A stretch of DNA of 64,000 nucleotides from Oryctolagus cuniculus (lineage: Eukaryota > Chordata > Mammalia > Lagomorpha > Leporidae). The notes beneath the pieces are model-generated. The model ran no database searches, was not told the DNA's origin, and saw nothing but the letters and a program-made list of their open reading frames with translations. Both the position numbers and the translations under genes were made by a program. Location of the stretch: NCBI RefSeq assembly GCF_964237555.1, contig NC_091453.1:119235352-119299351 (forward strand), read 5' to 3'. Within the stretch, counting starts at the first letter, position 1. Every line of letters starts with the position of its first letter. This document shows positions 21,721 to 32,760 of this stretch, piece after piece.

Positions 21721-22897
21721 CTCTAGCTCTGATATTCAAAGAGAGGAAAAATATTCACTCACTCTTGACAGCTGTAGCTCCTCTTGGTGGCTTTCAATTA
21801 TGGTTACAAGGTGGGGGGGATGGTGCTGGGAAAAGGTAGACTATACAGAATGAAAGATTGAATAGGAAATAAGATACCAAGAGTTTATAAGACATAGGTA
21901 GGGGACAGAGTCAAATCAGGAAATACATAGAGCAGTATAGGGAGCTAAATCAAGATGAATGAGGTAAACAGGAAAGTGAAACATGTCACGCCTTTATGGT
22001 CTTTTACAGGTAGGAAGGCAATATATTCAAATTATAGATATAAATAATTTTGGGATTATGTGTATGACTGCAAGGGGTTGAGCCTTAGAGCTGTTCTTAC
22101 TCAGAGTGTGAAGAGATTTGATGGCCTCAGGGCTAAGTGAGCAATCCTGCAGGCCTATCATGTGGCTTTCTAGAGAAAAGATCATGTGACTAATACCCTT
22201 TCACCCTGGCCACATATTCAAAAGTTTAGAAAAGCAGAGAGTAGGACAAATTCTGTTTGCACTTGTGAATGTGGAGGAATCATGTTGTCTAATTTAGCAT
22301 CACTAAACTCTGCATATTGTGTAGCTTCTCACCACTTGGGATGTGTTTCCTTCTACAATGTGTGACCTATTATAAGCCAAAGGGATGTGAAGTAAACATC
22401 CTGCCTGACTTCAAGCACTGGTGGCATTCCTTCAGAAGCATAACCAAACTGTGTTCATTGTTGTTAATGGTTCAGAAGCATACTTCAGGACCATGAAAGT
22501 GTTGCTAAGGTGGGAGTGTTGCTTGTTACCAACACATCATGGATGGAAGGCAGTTATCAGATAGCATGAAGATTCCTATTTCCCTCTCTAAGGTGCCAAA
22601 TATCCTCATTCTTCTCTTCACTTGTCTGCCCATCCCACTTAGCCTCATGTTTATCTTCTAAGACTGGGAAGGACTTTCCTTTTGGATGGTGTTAAAAGTA
22701 GTTGTTTTTAACTCTGTCAGCTTTCCTAGGGAGAGGACTGGATTTGACTTTACCAGCTCCTGGGCATCTTCTTTCTGATAGTGACCATTCCTTCATATTT
22801 TTAGATTGACTTCTGATGCCTGTCCTGAAATGTATTTGGGTATAGTTCTTACTGAAGTAAGCACAAGTAAAGAAATATGTGCAAATCACAAGTGTAC
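21721..22897. other. Low-repeat sequence, 1.2 kb
   Basis: No element recognised. Includes a short direct repetition of TTCAGAAGCATA (22431 and 22471 region) that may be chance. No supported gene. Confidence 0.45.
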
Positions 22898-22914
22898 AAC
22901 TCAATAGATTTTTT

Positions 22915-23216
22915 AAAAAGATTTATTATTTGAGAGGCAAAGTCACAGACAGAGAGCTCCTCCATCCCCTGGTTCACTCCTCAAATGTCTGCAACAGCCA
23001 CAGCTGGGCCTATCCGAAGCCAGCAGCCAGGAGCTTCTTCTGGGTCTCCCATGTGGGTGCAGGGGCCCAAGCACTTGGGCCGTCTTTCACTGCCTTCCCA
23101 GTCACATTACCAGGGAGCCGGATCACAAGTGGAACAGCCGGGACTCGAACTGGAACACATATGGAATGCCAGTGCTGCAGGTGGAAGTTTAACCTGCTAT
23201 GCCACAGCACTATCCC
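22915..23216 (-). repeat. CSINE, first of three in a row
   Basis: Reverse complement: AAAAAGATTTATTATTTGAG, CTGGGCCTATCCGAAGCCAG, B box complement GGGACTCGAACTGG. Flanked by CAACTCAATAGATTTTT (22898-22914) and CAACGCAATACATTTTT (23217-23233). Confidence 0.93.
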
Positions 23217-23233
23217 CAACGCAATACATTTTT

Positions 23234-23555
23234 GAAGATTTATTTATTTATTTGAAATACAGAATTACAGAGAGAGGTAGAGCCAGAGAGAAAGAGGTCT
23301 TCCATCCATGGGTTCACTCCCAAAATGACCACAATGATCAGAGCTGAGCTGATCTGAAAGGAGGAACCAGGAGCTTCTAATGGGTCTCCCACATGGGTGC
23401 AAGGCCCCAAGGACTTGGACCATCTTCTGCTGCTTTCCCAGGTCATAGCAGAGAGCTGGATTGGAAGAGGAGCTGCCAGGACTCGAATTGGTGCCCATAT
23501 GGGATGCTGGTGCTGCAGGCCGGTGCTTTAACCCGCTTTGCCAAGCACTGGCCCC
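23234..23555 (-). repeat. CSINE, second of three in a row
   Basis: GAAGATTTATTTATTTATTTG, GA-rich stretch, GGGTCTCCCACATGGGTGC, and GGGACTCGAATTGGTGCCC. The right flank repeats AATACATTTTTT (23559-23570). Confidence 0.93.
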
Positions 23556-23570
23556 ATAAATACATTTTTT

Positions 23571-23626
23571 CAAAAGATTTATTTATTTATTTAAAATCAG
23601 ACTTATGCAAAGAAAGAAGGAGAGGC

Positions 23627-23659
<33 letters not shown>

Positions 23660-23930
23660 GAGGTCTTCCATCCGTTTGTTCACACCCCAACTGGCCGAAA
23701 CGGCCAGAGCTGTGCAGATCCAAAGTCCAAAGCCAGGAGCCTGGAGCTTCTTCCAGGTCTCCCACATGGGTGCAGGGGCCCACAACTTGGGCCATCTTCT
23801 ACTGCTTTCCCAGGCCATAGCAGAGAGCTGGATCGGAAGTGGAGCAGCTGGGACTCGAACTGGTGCCCATATGGGATGCTGGTGCTGCAGACTGGGGCTT
23901 TACCCACTACGAAACAGCGCCAGCCCCCAC
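23571..23930 (-). repeat. CSINE, third of three in a row
   Basis: AAAAGATTTATTTATTTATTT, long GA-run (23627-23662), a duplicated AGTCCAAAGCCAGGAGCC segment, and B box complement GGGACTCGAACTGGTGCCC. Followed by CAATACATTTTT (23935-23946). The 220-codon frame over 23393-24055 is a read-through of two SINEs, not a gene. Confidence 0.93.
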
Positions 23931-23946
23931 CCATCAATACATTTTT

Positions 23947-24182
23947 ACAAAGCAAATGTACTTATTTATACAATAATTATATCAAGCACTTCACAGAGTC
24001 TTTCCATGCTCCTTTGTCATCACTACATCACTCCTATCAAAATTCATTATCCTAAATGTTATACTACGCTTGGTTTTTATGTTCCCTGTTACTTCATTCC
24101 TATAAGTATTCCTATAAAGTTCAGTAAAGTTCAATGATACATCTGTAATTTGGGATTACTTTATGGAAAGTAAGTCCGTGAG
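23947..24182. other. AT-rich spacer
   Basis: About 235 bp, nothing recognised. Confidence 0.5.
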
Positions 24183-24486
24183 GGGCCAGTGTTGTGAAAG
24201 AGTGGTTTAAGCCACGGCATGCAATGGCTAGCATCTTATGTGGGTGCTAGTTTTTTGTCCCGGCTGCTCCAACTGTTATTCAGCTCCCTGTTGATGCACC
24301 TGGGAGAGCAACAGAGGATAGCCTGCATATTTGGGGCCCTGTACCATTGTGGGAGACCCAGATGAAGCTCCTGGCTTCGGCCTGGCCTAGCCATGGCTGT
24401 TATGGCTATCTGAAGAAGTGAACCAGTGATTAATTAGATTCATTATTCTCTCTTTCAAGTGAAAAATAAATCTTAAAAAAAAAAAA
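24183..24486 (+). repeat. CSINE, sense
   Basis: Head AGGGGCCAGTGTTGTG; B box region disrupted to GCTAGTTTTTTGTCCCGG; body GGGAGACCCAGATGAAGCTCC; AAATAAATCTT, A13. Confidence 0.9.
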
Positions 24487-24951
24487 GAAAGGAAAGCTAT
24501 ATGGTAGACTTTTGACCTTTGGCATTGGAAGAACCTATTCCAACAAACAGAAGTCAATATTCTGTCTTAATTTAATGGAAATATATCAAGGTAGACATTA
24601 GCCTGAGTATATGAAAGGGCCTGTAGAACAAAAATGGGAATATTTGTATGGTTAAGTGAGGGAAGAAATGTAGAAGCATTCCTTGGAAGCAGACCATCAT
24701 TTGCACATTAGAAGTGTTTCCTTTGTTTGATAACCCTGTTTGGTGTGTCCTAGCCCTCTCCTGGGGGCAGCTTAGGGAAATCTTCATCAAAGGGGCTATT
24801 ATGTACAATAATACTGTACTGGCAAGGTCCTGGGAGAAATTTCACAAATTCCACTATGCCCAGGAAGCTCTTCACTAAACAATGTCCTAGAAGAGGGAGG
24901 GGGAGGAGAAACAGGGGCCCTATAACTATATGTATAAAAATTCTGGGGCAG
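24487..24951. other. Low-repeat sequence
   Basis: About 465 bp with no named element. No supported coding sequence. Confidence 0.45.
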
Positions 24952-25618
24952 GCACTGTGGCGCAGCAGGTTAAAGCCATGACCTGCAGCATCGGTATCCC
25001 GTATGTGTGCTGGCTCGGGTCCCAGCTGCTCTACTTCTGATTCAGCTCTCTGTTATGGCCTGGGAAAGTAGTGAAAGATGGACCAAATCCTTAGGCCCCT
25101 GCACCCATGTGGGAGATTCAGAAGAAGCTCCTGGCTCCTGGCTCCAGATCGGCACAGCTTCGGGCATTGCGGCTAACTGGGGAGTCAACCAGTGAATAGA
25201 AGATCTCTTGGCCGGCACCATGGCTCAATAGGCTAATCCTCCGCCTTGCGGCGCCAGCACACCGGGTTCTAGTCCCGGTCGGGGTGCCAGATTCTGTCCT
25301 GGTTGCCCCTCTTCCAGGCCAGCTCTCTGCTGTGGCCAGGGAGTGCAGTGGAGGATGGCCCAAGTGCTTGGGCCCTGCACCCACATGGGAGACCAGGATA
25401 AGTACCTGGCTCCTGCCATCGGATCAGCGTGGTGTTCCGGCCTCAGCGCCTCGGCCGCGGTGGCCATTGGAGGGTGAACCAACGGCAAAGGAAGACCTTT
25501 CTCTCTGTCTCTCTCTCTCACTGTCCACTCTGTCTGTCAAAAAAAAAAAAAGATAGATATCTCTCTCTCTCTCTCTGGATCTCTGGAACTCTGACTTTAA
25601 AATAAATAATCTTTAAAA
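24952..25618 (+). repeat. CSINE carrying a younger CSINE in its CT-rich stretch
   Basis: Outer sense copy: GGGGCAGGCACTGTGGCGC, B box GGCTCGGGTCCC, to GAATAGAAGATCTCT at 25208, resuming at 25551 with the CT-run and AAATAAATAATCTTT. Possible outer duplication AAAATTCT. Confidence 0.92.
25209..25550 (+). repeat. Young CSINE nested in the same orientation
   Basis: TGGCCGGCACCATGGCTCAAT, B box GGGTTCTAGTCCC, CTCTTCCAGGCCAGCTCTC, CACTGTCCACTCTGTCTGTC, A12. Nearly the young consensus. Imperfect flanking AGATNTCT. Confidence 0.94.
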
Positions 25619-25825
25619 AAATTCTAACCTAAAGCAGACTAGTCTCTCAGTCTTTCCTGAGATGCCCACTTGTTCTGTCAGGAGTATTATTTTCATTAAA
25701 TTTGGCTAACTTGGTTACTGCTACACCATATCTGGAATACTTCTCTTGAGCAAAGACAAATATCCTGTTCAGCTGTCTTCTGTAAAAGAGTCAATTATGG
25801 AACCTATGCGAATTGGATGTATTTC

Positions 25826-25827
<2 letters not shown>

Positions 25828-25874
<47 letters not shown>
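25828..25874 (+). repeat. Uninterrupted poly(A), 47 nt
   Basis: A run of 47 A with no interruption, longer than any SINE or L1 tail in the window. The ~120 bp before it match no repeat I know. AAATTTGGCTAAC (about 25698-25710) and AAATTTGGGCAAC (25871-25883) could be an imperfect target duplication, which would make this a small retrocopy. No AATAAA precedes the run. Confidence 0.6.
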
Positions 25875-25878
<4 letters not shown>

Positions 25879-25883
25879 GGCAA

Positions 25884-26082
25884 CCAGACAGACATTCTGA
25901 TATTTGGGGGAATATGTTTAGGCATGATGATTTAAGTGGTGTATTACCATAAGAGTTGTCCCAATTTCCATTGTTTGGGAAAAAATGTTACATTAACAGA
26001 TTTCAAAATATTTATAGTTTGTTAATCTGGATAAGTTGCTTTAGGGAAAGGTCTTCCTTTGTGTTCATTGGGCATAGAAATC
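25884..26082. other. AT-rich spacer
   Basis: About 200 bp, nothing recognised. Confidence 0.5.
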
Positions 26083-26417
26083 ACAGGGGCACTATGGTAT
26101 AGCAGGTTAAGGTACTACCTGCAACACTGGCATCCCATATAGGCTTCACTTTGAGTACTGTCTGCTTCACTTCTGATCCATCTCCCTGTTACTGTGTAAG
26201 AAGACTGTGAGAGCAGCAGAGGTTGGACCAAATACTTGGGTCCCTGAACCCACATGGGAGAATTGGATGGAGTTCCAGGATTCTGGCTTCAGCCTGGCCC
26301 AGTCTCAGTCATTGTGGCCATTTGGGGAATGAGCCAGCAGACGGAAAATCTTTCTCTCTCTCTCTACCTGTCTGTCTCTCTGACTTTCAAATGAATAAGT
26401 AAATCTTTAAAAAATTA
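26083..26417 (+). repeat. CSINE, sense
   Basis: AGGGGCACTATGGTATAGCAGG, ATACTTGGGTCCCTGAACCC, GGCCATTTGGGGAATGAGCC, a CT-run with CTGTCTGTCTCT, and AATGAATAAGTAAATCTTT. Confidence 0.9.
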
Positions 26418-26444
26418 CACTTGGATTTAATATCTTTGACTTGA

Positions 26445-27110
26445 AAAAACATCCTCCAATCAGATCCAAAATTATTTCCCATCTCACATTCACACATGAT
26501 GCCATGGCTCCCGGCCATCTTGTCCTCACCCCTGCTAATACACCTCTGATCTCATTTCCTACAGCTCTCTTTCTTGTTCACTCTGCTCCAGCCTCAGGCA
26601 TGCCAAGCCAAGTCCCCTCTTAGGTCTTTGTACTTGCTATCTCCTTTGCATGAAACTGTCTTCCCCAAGATATGGGTCACTCCTTCACTGCTTTAAAGTT
26701 TGTGCTTAATTGTCACCTTGTCTCTGAAGCCTTTCTTGATGTATCTATATAATATTTTAACCCTGCCCCATTCTAGACATCCACTTTTCCTTTCTGTATT
26801 TTACTTATTGGTGTTGATTCACAACACAGCGTACAGGAGGGGTCTAATGAAAGTTCATGGGAACTATGTATTATGTAAACACTATGCATGGGTTTCAAAT
26901 TCTGCCAATGAAATTAGTTTAAACTTATTAAATGGGCCACTTCATTCATTTAATTCCATTTTCAAGAAGCTTTTCGAAGTGTCTTCATGTTTTATTTTAT
27001 CTTTCTCTCCATGTTAGACCACAAGCTTCAGGAGTCTGTTCTTTTCATCACTGTATCTCCAGCACTTGGAACAGTGCCTGGCACACAGTAAATACTCAGT
27101 CTGAAGATGG
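26445..27110 (+). mobile_element. L2 ORF2 end and 3' UTR
   Basis: Sense L2: TTGTTCACTCTGCTCCAGCC, TCTTAGGTCTTTGTACTTGC, GCATGAAACTGTCTTCCCCA, TCACCTTGTCTCTGAAGCC, then the terminal ACTGTATCTCCAGCACTTGG and GTGCCTGGCACACAGTAAAT. About 200 bp around 26820-27000 is less clear. A dead copy. Confidence 0.82.
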
Positions 27111-27141
27111 CACCACAATTCATCAATCAAGATTCTTTTCT

Positions 27142-27179
27142 TTTTTTTTAATTTACTTAATTTATTTGAAAGGCAGAGT

Positions 27180-27214
<35 letters not shown>

Positions 27215-27445
27215 AGTCTTCTACCCACTGGTTCACTCCCAAATGGCCACAACATTCAAGGGCAGGCCTGCCCAAAGCTAGGAGCCAGCAGCTTCATCCT
27301 GGTCTCTCATGTTGGTACAGGGGCCCAACATCCTCCACTGCTTTCCCAAGCACATTAGCAAGGAACTGGATCAGGAGTGGAGCAGCAGGGGACTGGAACA
27401 GGCACCCATATGGGATGTTGGCACTGTGCTACAGCACCAGCCCTG
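27142..27445 (-). repeat. CSINE, antisense
   Basis: TTTTTTTAATTTACTTAATTT, GA-run of about 32 bp (27181-27212), AAAGCTAGGAGCCAGCAGC, and CAGCACCAGCCC. About 20 bp are missing around the middle and near the head. The 216-codon frame at 26932-27582 runs through this SINE and the L2 and is not a gene. Confidence 0.9.
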
Positions 27446-28484
27446 ACCTGGTTTATTTTCTAGAAACAATATTTTTCTTTCCTCAGAAGGTCTGTTCTGA
27501 ATTTATGGAGTTGTTTTGTATGAAATATCAAGGAAAAGGAGTAGGGTCCAATGATTCAGATTTAGTGTTAAAAAAAATTTAATTTGGTGACTCATAGGAA
27601 AACTTTCAGGGAATTCAGCTTCCTGCCTCTCAGTGGAGGCTAAGAATTCCCTTTTCAGCCTGCTTGTCACTTAATCATCCATAGGCTATCCGATGAATGT
27701 CAAAACTAACCTGTGAGAAATTCTGAAGTTTTGCTGGTTCTAATTTGTTCACCAGGGCTAGGAAATACATTTCTATATATCTGAAAATTCCTTCCAATAA
27801 TAAGGGAATTTTGTTGTGCTAATTAGCATATTTCCAAACTTCAATGGCACATCAAATTGCCTTGAAATAATGATTTACCTCTCTTGCTATTTTGTATACA
27901 GAAAATATTTCATACTTAGTTGAATATAGAATGTAAAAACTTGAAAATGACAAAATAGCATTCAGATTACTTAAGGAATGATCTGATTAGCAGCTGTTAC
28001 CATTAATGTTGCAGCTCTATTTAACATGGCGTACACTTGATTAAGTCAAGTATCTTTCTCCTTTCTTAGATGCATTTGTATTTGCATTTAGTTTCTACTT
28101 TGAGCAGCTGAGAATCCTCAGAGGAGGAAATGTTACGAGCTACATATTGCCTCATAAGTCTACTAGTTTCTATTTGTTGTATTGGCTGAAATGATGTTGG
28201 ATTTTCAAGTCAGAATTTTAATCAATATTATTGGGTAATTGTTCTTGTGAGAAAAGGATAAATAAGATTTGGACTATTTGGAATACGGTAAGAAATATAA
28301 ATACGTAAGAACGAATGATGAAAGGAATATGTGGAAAAAAGGTGCCTCAAGCCAGGGTCTAAATTCTGGGTAGAATATTAATATGTAGTAGCCTCCATCT
28401 TAAGCAAATGGGGGTCTTCTCAGTGAGAAGAGAGACAGATTGATCAAGAACCATGTAGAGCTCTTCTATCACTAGGTGTCTGCA
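27446..28484. other. AT-rich low-repeat sequence
   Basis: About 1 kb with no named element and no frame of note. Resembles old intron or intergenic DNA. Confidence 0.45.
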
Positions 28485-28600
28485 CTAGGATTCAGGACAG
28501 CTGAGTTTGATTCCCAGTTCCACCCATTCAGTGACTTGCCTGACCAGCGGCAAATCATTTCTTGTGCTGAAACCTGTTTCTCCTGGGAAGGATGCACTTT
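28485..28600 (+). repeat. MIR remnant
   Basis: TGAGTTTGATTCCCAGTTCCACC, GTGACTTGCCTGACCAGCGGC, then a weak match to the MIR core. An old tRNA-derived SINE shared across mammals. Confidence 0.65.
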
Positions 28601-29867
28601 GTGATTTTTAAGAGAGATATCAGATATGTAAAAATATCTGACTCAAAAATGAGAACAGGAATGTGAAATCACTTGGGAAATAACAAGGTTTTAGGACAAT
28701 CCTATGTTTCATAGATTTCTTTCCTACCAACCAAGCATATTGACACAATTAACCCACTTTATCTTTCAACCTTCAACTTATTTCCATGTTTTCACTTGTC
28801 TTCCCTCATGGCTTTCTGAATGAAGAAGAAGGTAGAAGCAAAGAATTATCTGGCTGTCACCCCAAGCTTCAGGGTTTCCTGGTTGGTTTTTCTTTGATAG
28901 CTAGAAAGAGTTTTCTGTGGTTATAGCAGAGGAGTCAATTTTGTCACTAACTCATTTGGTCATTAATTTCCATTGTCTGCCTACCACACCTTTTATTAAA
29001 GCAAAACTCACTTCCTCATGCTTTATCTATCTTTAGGGAAATTGTGATATTTCTTTCTTAGTGCTGAGAGAAGCACTTGGCCTTTTTATTTATCCAATAT
29101 CATAGTTGCCACCCTCTGGGCATTCAATAAATGTATGTATCATCATCTCCATTTTTATTAGGAATAGTCTTCTGTGTCTCACTAAGGCTTCTCTTAGGTC
29201 ATGAATAATCCACATTATACATTCTCTTCCTAGAATGACTTTGTTCCTGTGCTGCAGCCAGGATGTATTTTATGCCTTATCTGGCCTTTTTAAATCCTCA
29301 TAGGTTTTCTCACATTTATACTACCAAAATTATTCTCACACTAAAATGCTAACACCATGTCCATATCTAATCTATGACTGAATTGCAGCATTATTGTGAA
29401 TGTGCTTGGCATCTGCAATTTCTGATACAGTTTTAAAAATATGAACATCACACTCCCAATAACAATTTCAGATCTTCTGGGAGGCACATAGCTGTCCTCT
29501 ATCTGCATGCTAATTATTTAATAAATTCACTTATTGCCTTCTAAAGTAGTCTGCTTAACAGGAACAACATATCATATTTCCATATAAAGTGCTTATAAAA
29601 ATAAGATGGAATGGAGTGTTTCCAGAGAATGATTATGGGGTTGAGTTTTTCATAGATGCAGTATTAATTTATAAAATTATTTCAATATATTTCAAATTGT
29701 TAACATTGCACTGAAAATGTTGTCAGCTACTACTAGCTGGAATTTAACATGAAGTATCTCATTCATACAACAATTTCATCCCATATGGTTTTGCTAAAAT
29801 AATTATTTATCAACATTGAAGGGAGGGTTCTCTTCTTGAGGCATCCTTTTCAAATTATTTATTTCCA
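28601..29867. other. Low-repeat sequence with possible L2 scraps
   Basis: CTGGGCATTCAATAAATGTATG (about 29116-29137) and the stretch to about 29440 resemble L2 3' parts, but weakly. The rest is AT-rich and unassigned. Confidence 0.4.
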
Positions 29868-30148
29868 TTTAAAAAAATTGTGGGGCAGTGAGATTTCCAG
29901 AGACAATGAGATGACAGAGGGAGATTTTCTATCTGTTGGTTTACTCTCCAAATGCCCACAACTGACGTCAGGCCAAAGCCAGGAGCCAGGTACTCCACCT
30001 GGGTCTCCCATGTGGGTAGCAGAGACCCACATACTTCTCTCCCAAGGTACACATTAGCAGAAAGCTGGATGGAAAGCAATGGAGCTGGGACTTGAACCAG
30101 GCAGGTATCTCAAGTGGTGTCTTAACCTCTGTGCCAAAAGCCCACCTC
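29868..30148 (-). repeat. CSINE, antisense, older
   Basis: ATCTGTTGGTTTACTCTCC, CCAAAGCCAGGAGCCAGG, GGGTCTCCCATGTGGGTAGC, GGGACTTGAACCAGG, CTGTGCCAAAAGCCC. Confidence 0.87.
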
Positions 30149-30189
30149 TTAATTTCTACTATTTCTGCTTTCTTTCGACATATTTCTAT

Positions 30190-30211
30190 TGACTATACCA
30201 ACAGGTGGAAG

Positions 30212-30249
<38 letters not shown>

Positions 30250-30285
30250 ACTTCATAATTAGGTTAAAGTAAGTAAATAAACATT
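30190..30285 (+). repeat. CSINE 3' fragment with (TC)n
   Basis: ACCAACAGGTGGAAGATTC followed by a pure 35-bp TC-run (30213-30247) and an AAGTAAATAAA tail. Only the last ~95 bp of a SINE. Confidence 0.7.
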
Positions 30286-30936
30286 TGAAAATGAGGGCAA
30301 ACATTCACTCTAGAAATGAATGTAAATTAGTAGTGTTTTCCCTCAAGACAATAACCTAACTCATATTCAGCTCTTGAAAGGACTAGAGAGTATGAAATAA
30401 TATGGCAAATCTTTAGTGATGGGAGTTGGGATTAGTGTCTTGGGCTGAGGGACAATATGGTATATAGAAGTTGAAAGGTCACATAGTGCTGAGAGGCAAA
30501 AATAATCAGTGTGTAAGTATATAATTTTTATCAAGTGATTTAGGGCACAAACTGACTCATGTACAGACATTCTTGGACTTATAAATCTGTACTTTGTAAA
30601 TCTTTTTCCTTATTTGTATTTTTGATTGAACTTGTATTTTATGTCAAATTCATTTTTATATACTTGTGATAAAATTCTTGGGTAAATCTCATCCTACTCG
30701 TCTATACAAGGAAAATTATTGCTCAAACTTAGCCTGGAGTTTCAATGAGAAAGTTTGGAAGGGTAGTGACAGAAAGAACCAGGGTGAGAGATCCTTGTTG
30801 GGAAAATATAGCAAGAAGGAAGAAAAGAGTTAGAGACTGACAGAAGAGTCAACATTTTCATTCTGGAGACTCTGTGAGGCCCTTTGCTCTGAAACTGAGG
30901 AACATCTTTGTTCTTTGTTTACAAAGAGAAGACAGA
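30286..30936. other. Low-repeat sequence
   Basis: About 650 bp without a named element. Confidence 0.45.
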
Positions 30937-31279
30937 AACCGGCATTGTGGTGCATTGGTTTAAGCTGCCACCTGTGTTGCTGGCATCCTATATTGGAGCA
31001 CTGGTTTGAGTCCCAGTTGCTCCACTTCTGATCTAGTTCTCTGCTAATGCACCTGAGAAACCAGGGGAAGATCTCACAAGTCCCTGTCATCCACATAGGA
31101 GACTAGCATGGAGTTCCTGGCTCCAGGTCTCATCCTGGTCCAGCCTCAGCTGTTGAAGGCATTTGCAGAGTGAACTACTGGATGGAAGTTTCCTCTCTCT
31201 GTCTCTCTCTGTCTCTCTCTGTCTCTCTCTGAATCTGCCTTTAAAACAAAATAAAAAATAAATCTTAAAAAAAAATAAA
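30937..31279 (+). repeat. CSINE, sense
   Basis: AACCGGCATTGTGGTGC, intact-looking B box GGTTTGAGTCCC, CTCCAGGTCTCATCC, then an unusual tail of four CTCTCTGT units and AAATAAATCTT, A9. Confidence 0.92.
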
Positions 31280-31374
31280 ATGACTAATAGAGTACCTGAA
31301 ATGTAATGTATTGGAGTGCAATAGACATTTTGAGATTCAATCATTAAAGTTTATAGCCTTTGTCTCTTCTGTTA

Positions 31375-31536
31375 AGTATATTGAAAATAGATCTTTGCAA
31401 AAATTAAGAATGGGAATGGAAGAGTGAGGGCAAACAACGGTTGGAGCATGGGTGGGAGGGAGAGTAGGGGGGAAGTGTCACTATGTTCCTAAATCTGTAT
31501 ATATAAAATTTGTATAACTTAACTAAAATTAAAAAA
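31375..31536 (+). mobile_element. L1 3' end, older rabbit-type
   Basis: TTAAGAATGGGAATGGAAGAG, GGGTGGGAGGGAGAGTAGGG, TGTTCCTAAATCTGTATATA, TTAACTAAAATTAAAAAAAG. The AATAAA near the end is altered. Confidence 0.8.
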
Positions 31537-31690
31537 AGAAAATGTAGCATATATACAAGATGAACTAATAGTCATAAAAAGAATGAAATCCTGACATTTG
31601 CAACAAAATGGATGGAACTAGAGATTATCATGCTAAGTGAAATAAGCCAGGCACATTTGTAGAAGTTAATACAAAGCATAAAAAGTGAGT
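31537..31690 (+). mobile_element. L1M/L1MA ORF2 end fragment
   Basis: AAAAGAATGAAATCCTGAC, CAACAAAATGGATGGAACTAG, TAAGTGAAATAAGCCAGGCAC follow the L1 ORF2 3' terminus closely. It breaks off before the 3' UTR. Confidence 0.82.
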
Positions 31691-32004
31691 AGGTGTCATT
31701 ATTTGGTACATAGTAATAAATGTCTTCACTGAATTATACCTTCTACCTAATAATATACCTTTTATCTTCACTTTTTGATCATTGCAATGAATTTTGCATT
31801 ATGATATTGATATGATTATTTTCAAGAAAAGTTTTATATGTGTATATATATATAATATCTACATATGAATTAAAGATAGCAAAATGTTAAAACTATTAAA
31901 TTTTTAAAAATAAAAAATCAATAAAATTGTACACAATCTTTCTTCAACCACATGCCTAGGATCATCACATTTTCATACTCATCTATCATTTTTCTAGTGA
32001 TAGT
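31691..32004. other. AT-rich spacer with short (TA)n
   Basis: About 310 bp, including a TA-run at about 31843-31856. Nothing else recognised. Confidence 0.45.
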
Positions 32005-32122
32005 TGTGTGCTTCTCCAAAGCGACACATCTGCCCCCACTTCAGGGCCTTCACACAGGCTCTTTTCTCTCTACCTAAATCAGTTCTTTCTTAATTATTAC
32101 ATGTCTGGATCCTTCTTGCTCT

Positions 32123-32468
32123 CTTTTTTTAAAAAAGATTTATTTATTTATTTGAAAGGCAGAGCTGCAGAGAGGCAGAGAGAGAGGGAGAGAGAGAGAG
32201 AGAGAGAGATCTTCCATCTGCTGGTTCACTCCCCAATTGGCTGCAATGGTCGGAGCTGAGCCGATCCGAAGCTGAGAGCCAAGAGCTTCTTCGAGGTCTC
32301 CGATGCGGGTGCAGGGGCCAAGCACTTGGGCCATCTTCTTTCTGCTTTTCCAGGTCCTAACAGAAAGCTGGATTGGAAGTAGAGCAGCCGGGACCTGAAC
32401 CAGCGTCCATATGGGATACTGGCACTGCAGGCAGCGGCTTTACTTGCTACGCCACAGTGCCGACCCCT
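32123..32468 (-). repeat. CSINE inside L2
   Basis: AAAAAAGATTTATTTATTTATT, GA-run with GAGAGGGAGAGAG, GCCGATCCGAAGCTGAGAGCC, and end AGTGCCGACCCC. Flanked by an imperfect TCCTTCTTNTGCT duplication. Confidence 0.92.
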
Positions 32469-32596
32469 GCCTCCTTCTTTTGCTTTTGCTTTGGCCCTTC
32501 TTCAGAGAGATTTTCTGTGGCTGCCCTGTGTTAAACAATCACCTCGTCACTCTATTTTAATTCTTTGTATATCATTTACCTCTAATTGTCTTATTT

Positions 32597-32665
32597 ATAT
32601 CTATTTGTCTGTCTGTCTATCTATCTACTATCTATCTTCTGTCTACCTATCTACCTATCTATCTT
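32597..32665. repeat. (CTAT/CTGT/CTAC)n microsatellite
   Basis: About 17 four-base units of mixed type in the L2 3' part. Confidence 0.93.
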
Positions 32666-32760
32666 CATTTATTGTTCGCCCCTTAAAATGTTTCTCCCTG
32701 CACTTTGACTAGTGATTAGCACAATAAGCAACTTTAAAAATACAGCTGAATGAATCAACT

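Larger units (their letters stand above)
32005..32760 (+). mobile_element. L2 ORF2 end/3' UTR, split by a CSINE
   Basis: Blocks 32005-32122 and 32469-32760. CTTCAGGGCCTTCACACAGG precedes the SINE; CTTCTTCAGAGAGATTTTCTG and ATATCATTTACCTCTAATTGTC follow it, in L2 consensus order. A CTAT microsatellite replaces part of the 3' region. Confidence 0.7.

Noticed and set aside
22898..23946. CRISPR-like array (short repeats with longer spacers)
   Set aside because: The short repeats are insertion-site duplications and the 'spacers' are CSINEs; this is mammalian nuclear DNA.
23393..24055. 220-codon open frame, plus strand
   Set aside because: It reads across two antisense CSINEs. Its translation repeats the patterns of other SINE frames in the window (e.g. 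GLGPSSTAFPGHSRELD-like text), so it is not a gene.
26932..27582. 216-codon open frame, plus strand
   Set aside because: It spans an L2 end, a CSINE with a GA-run (giving RERERERE) and unrelated sequence. No domain.
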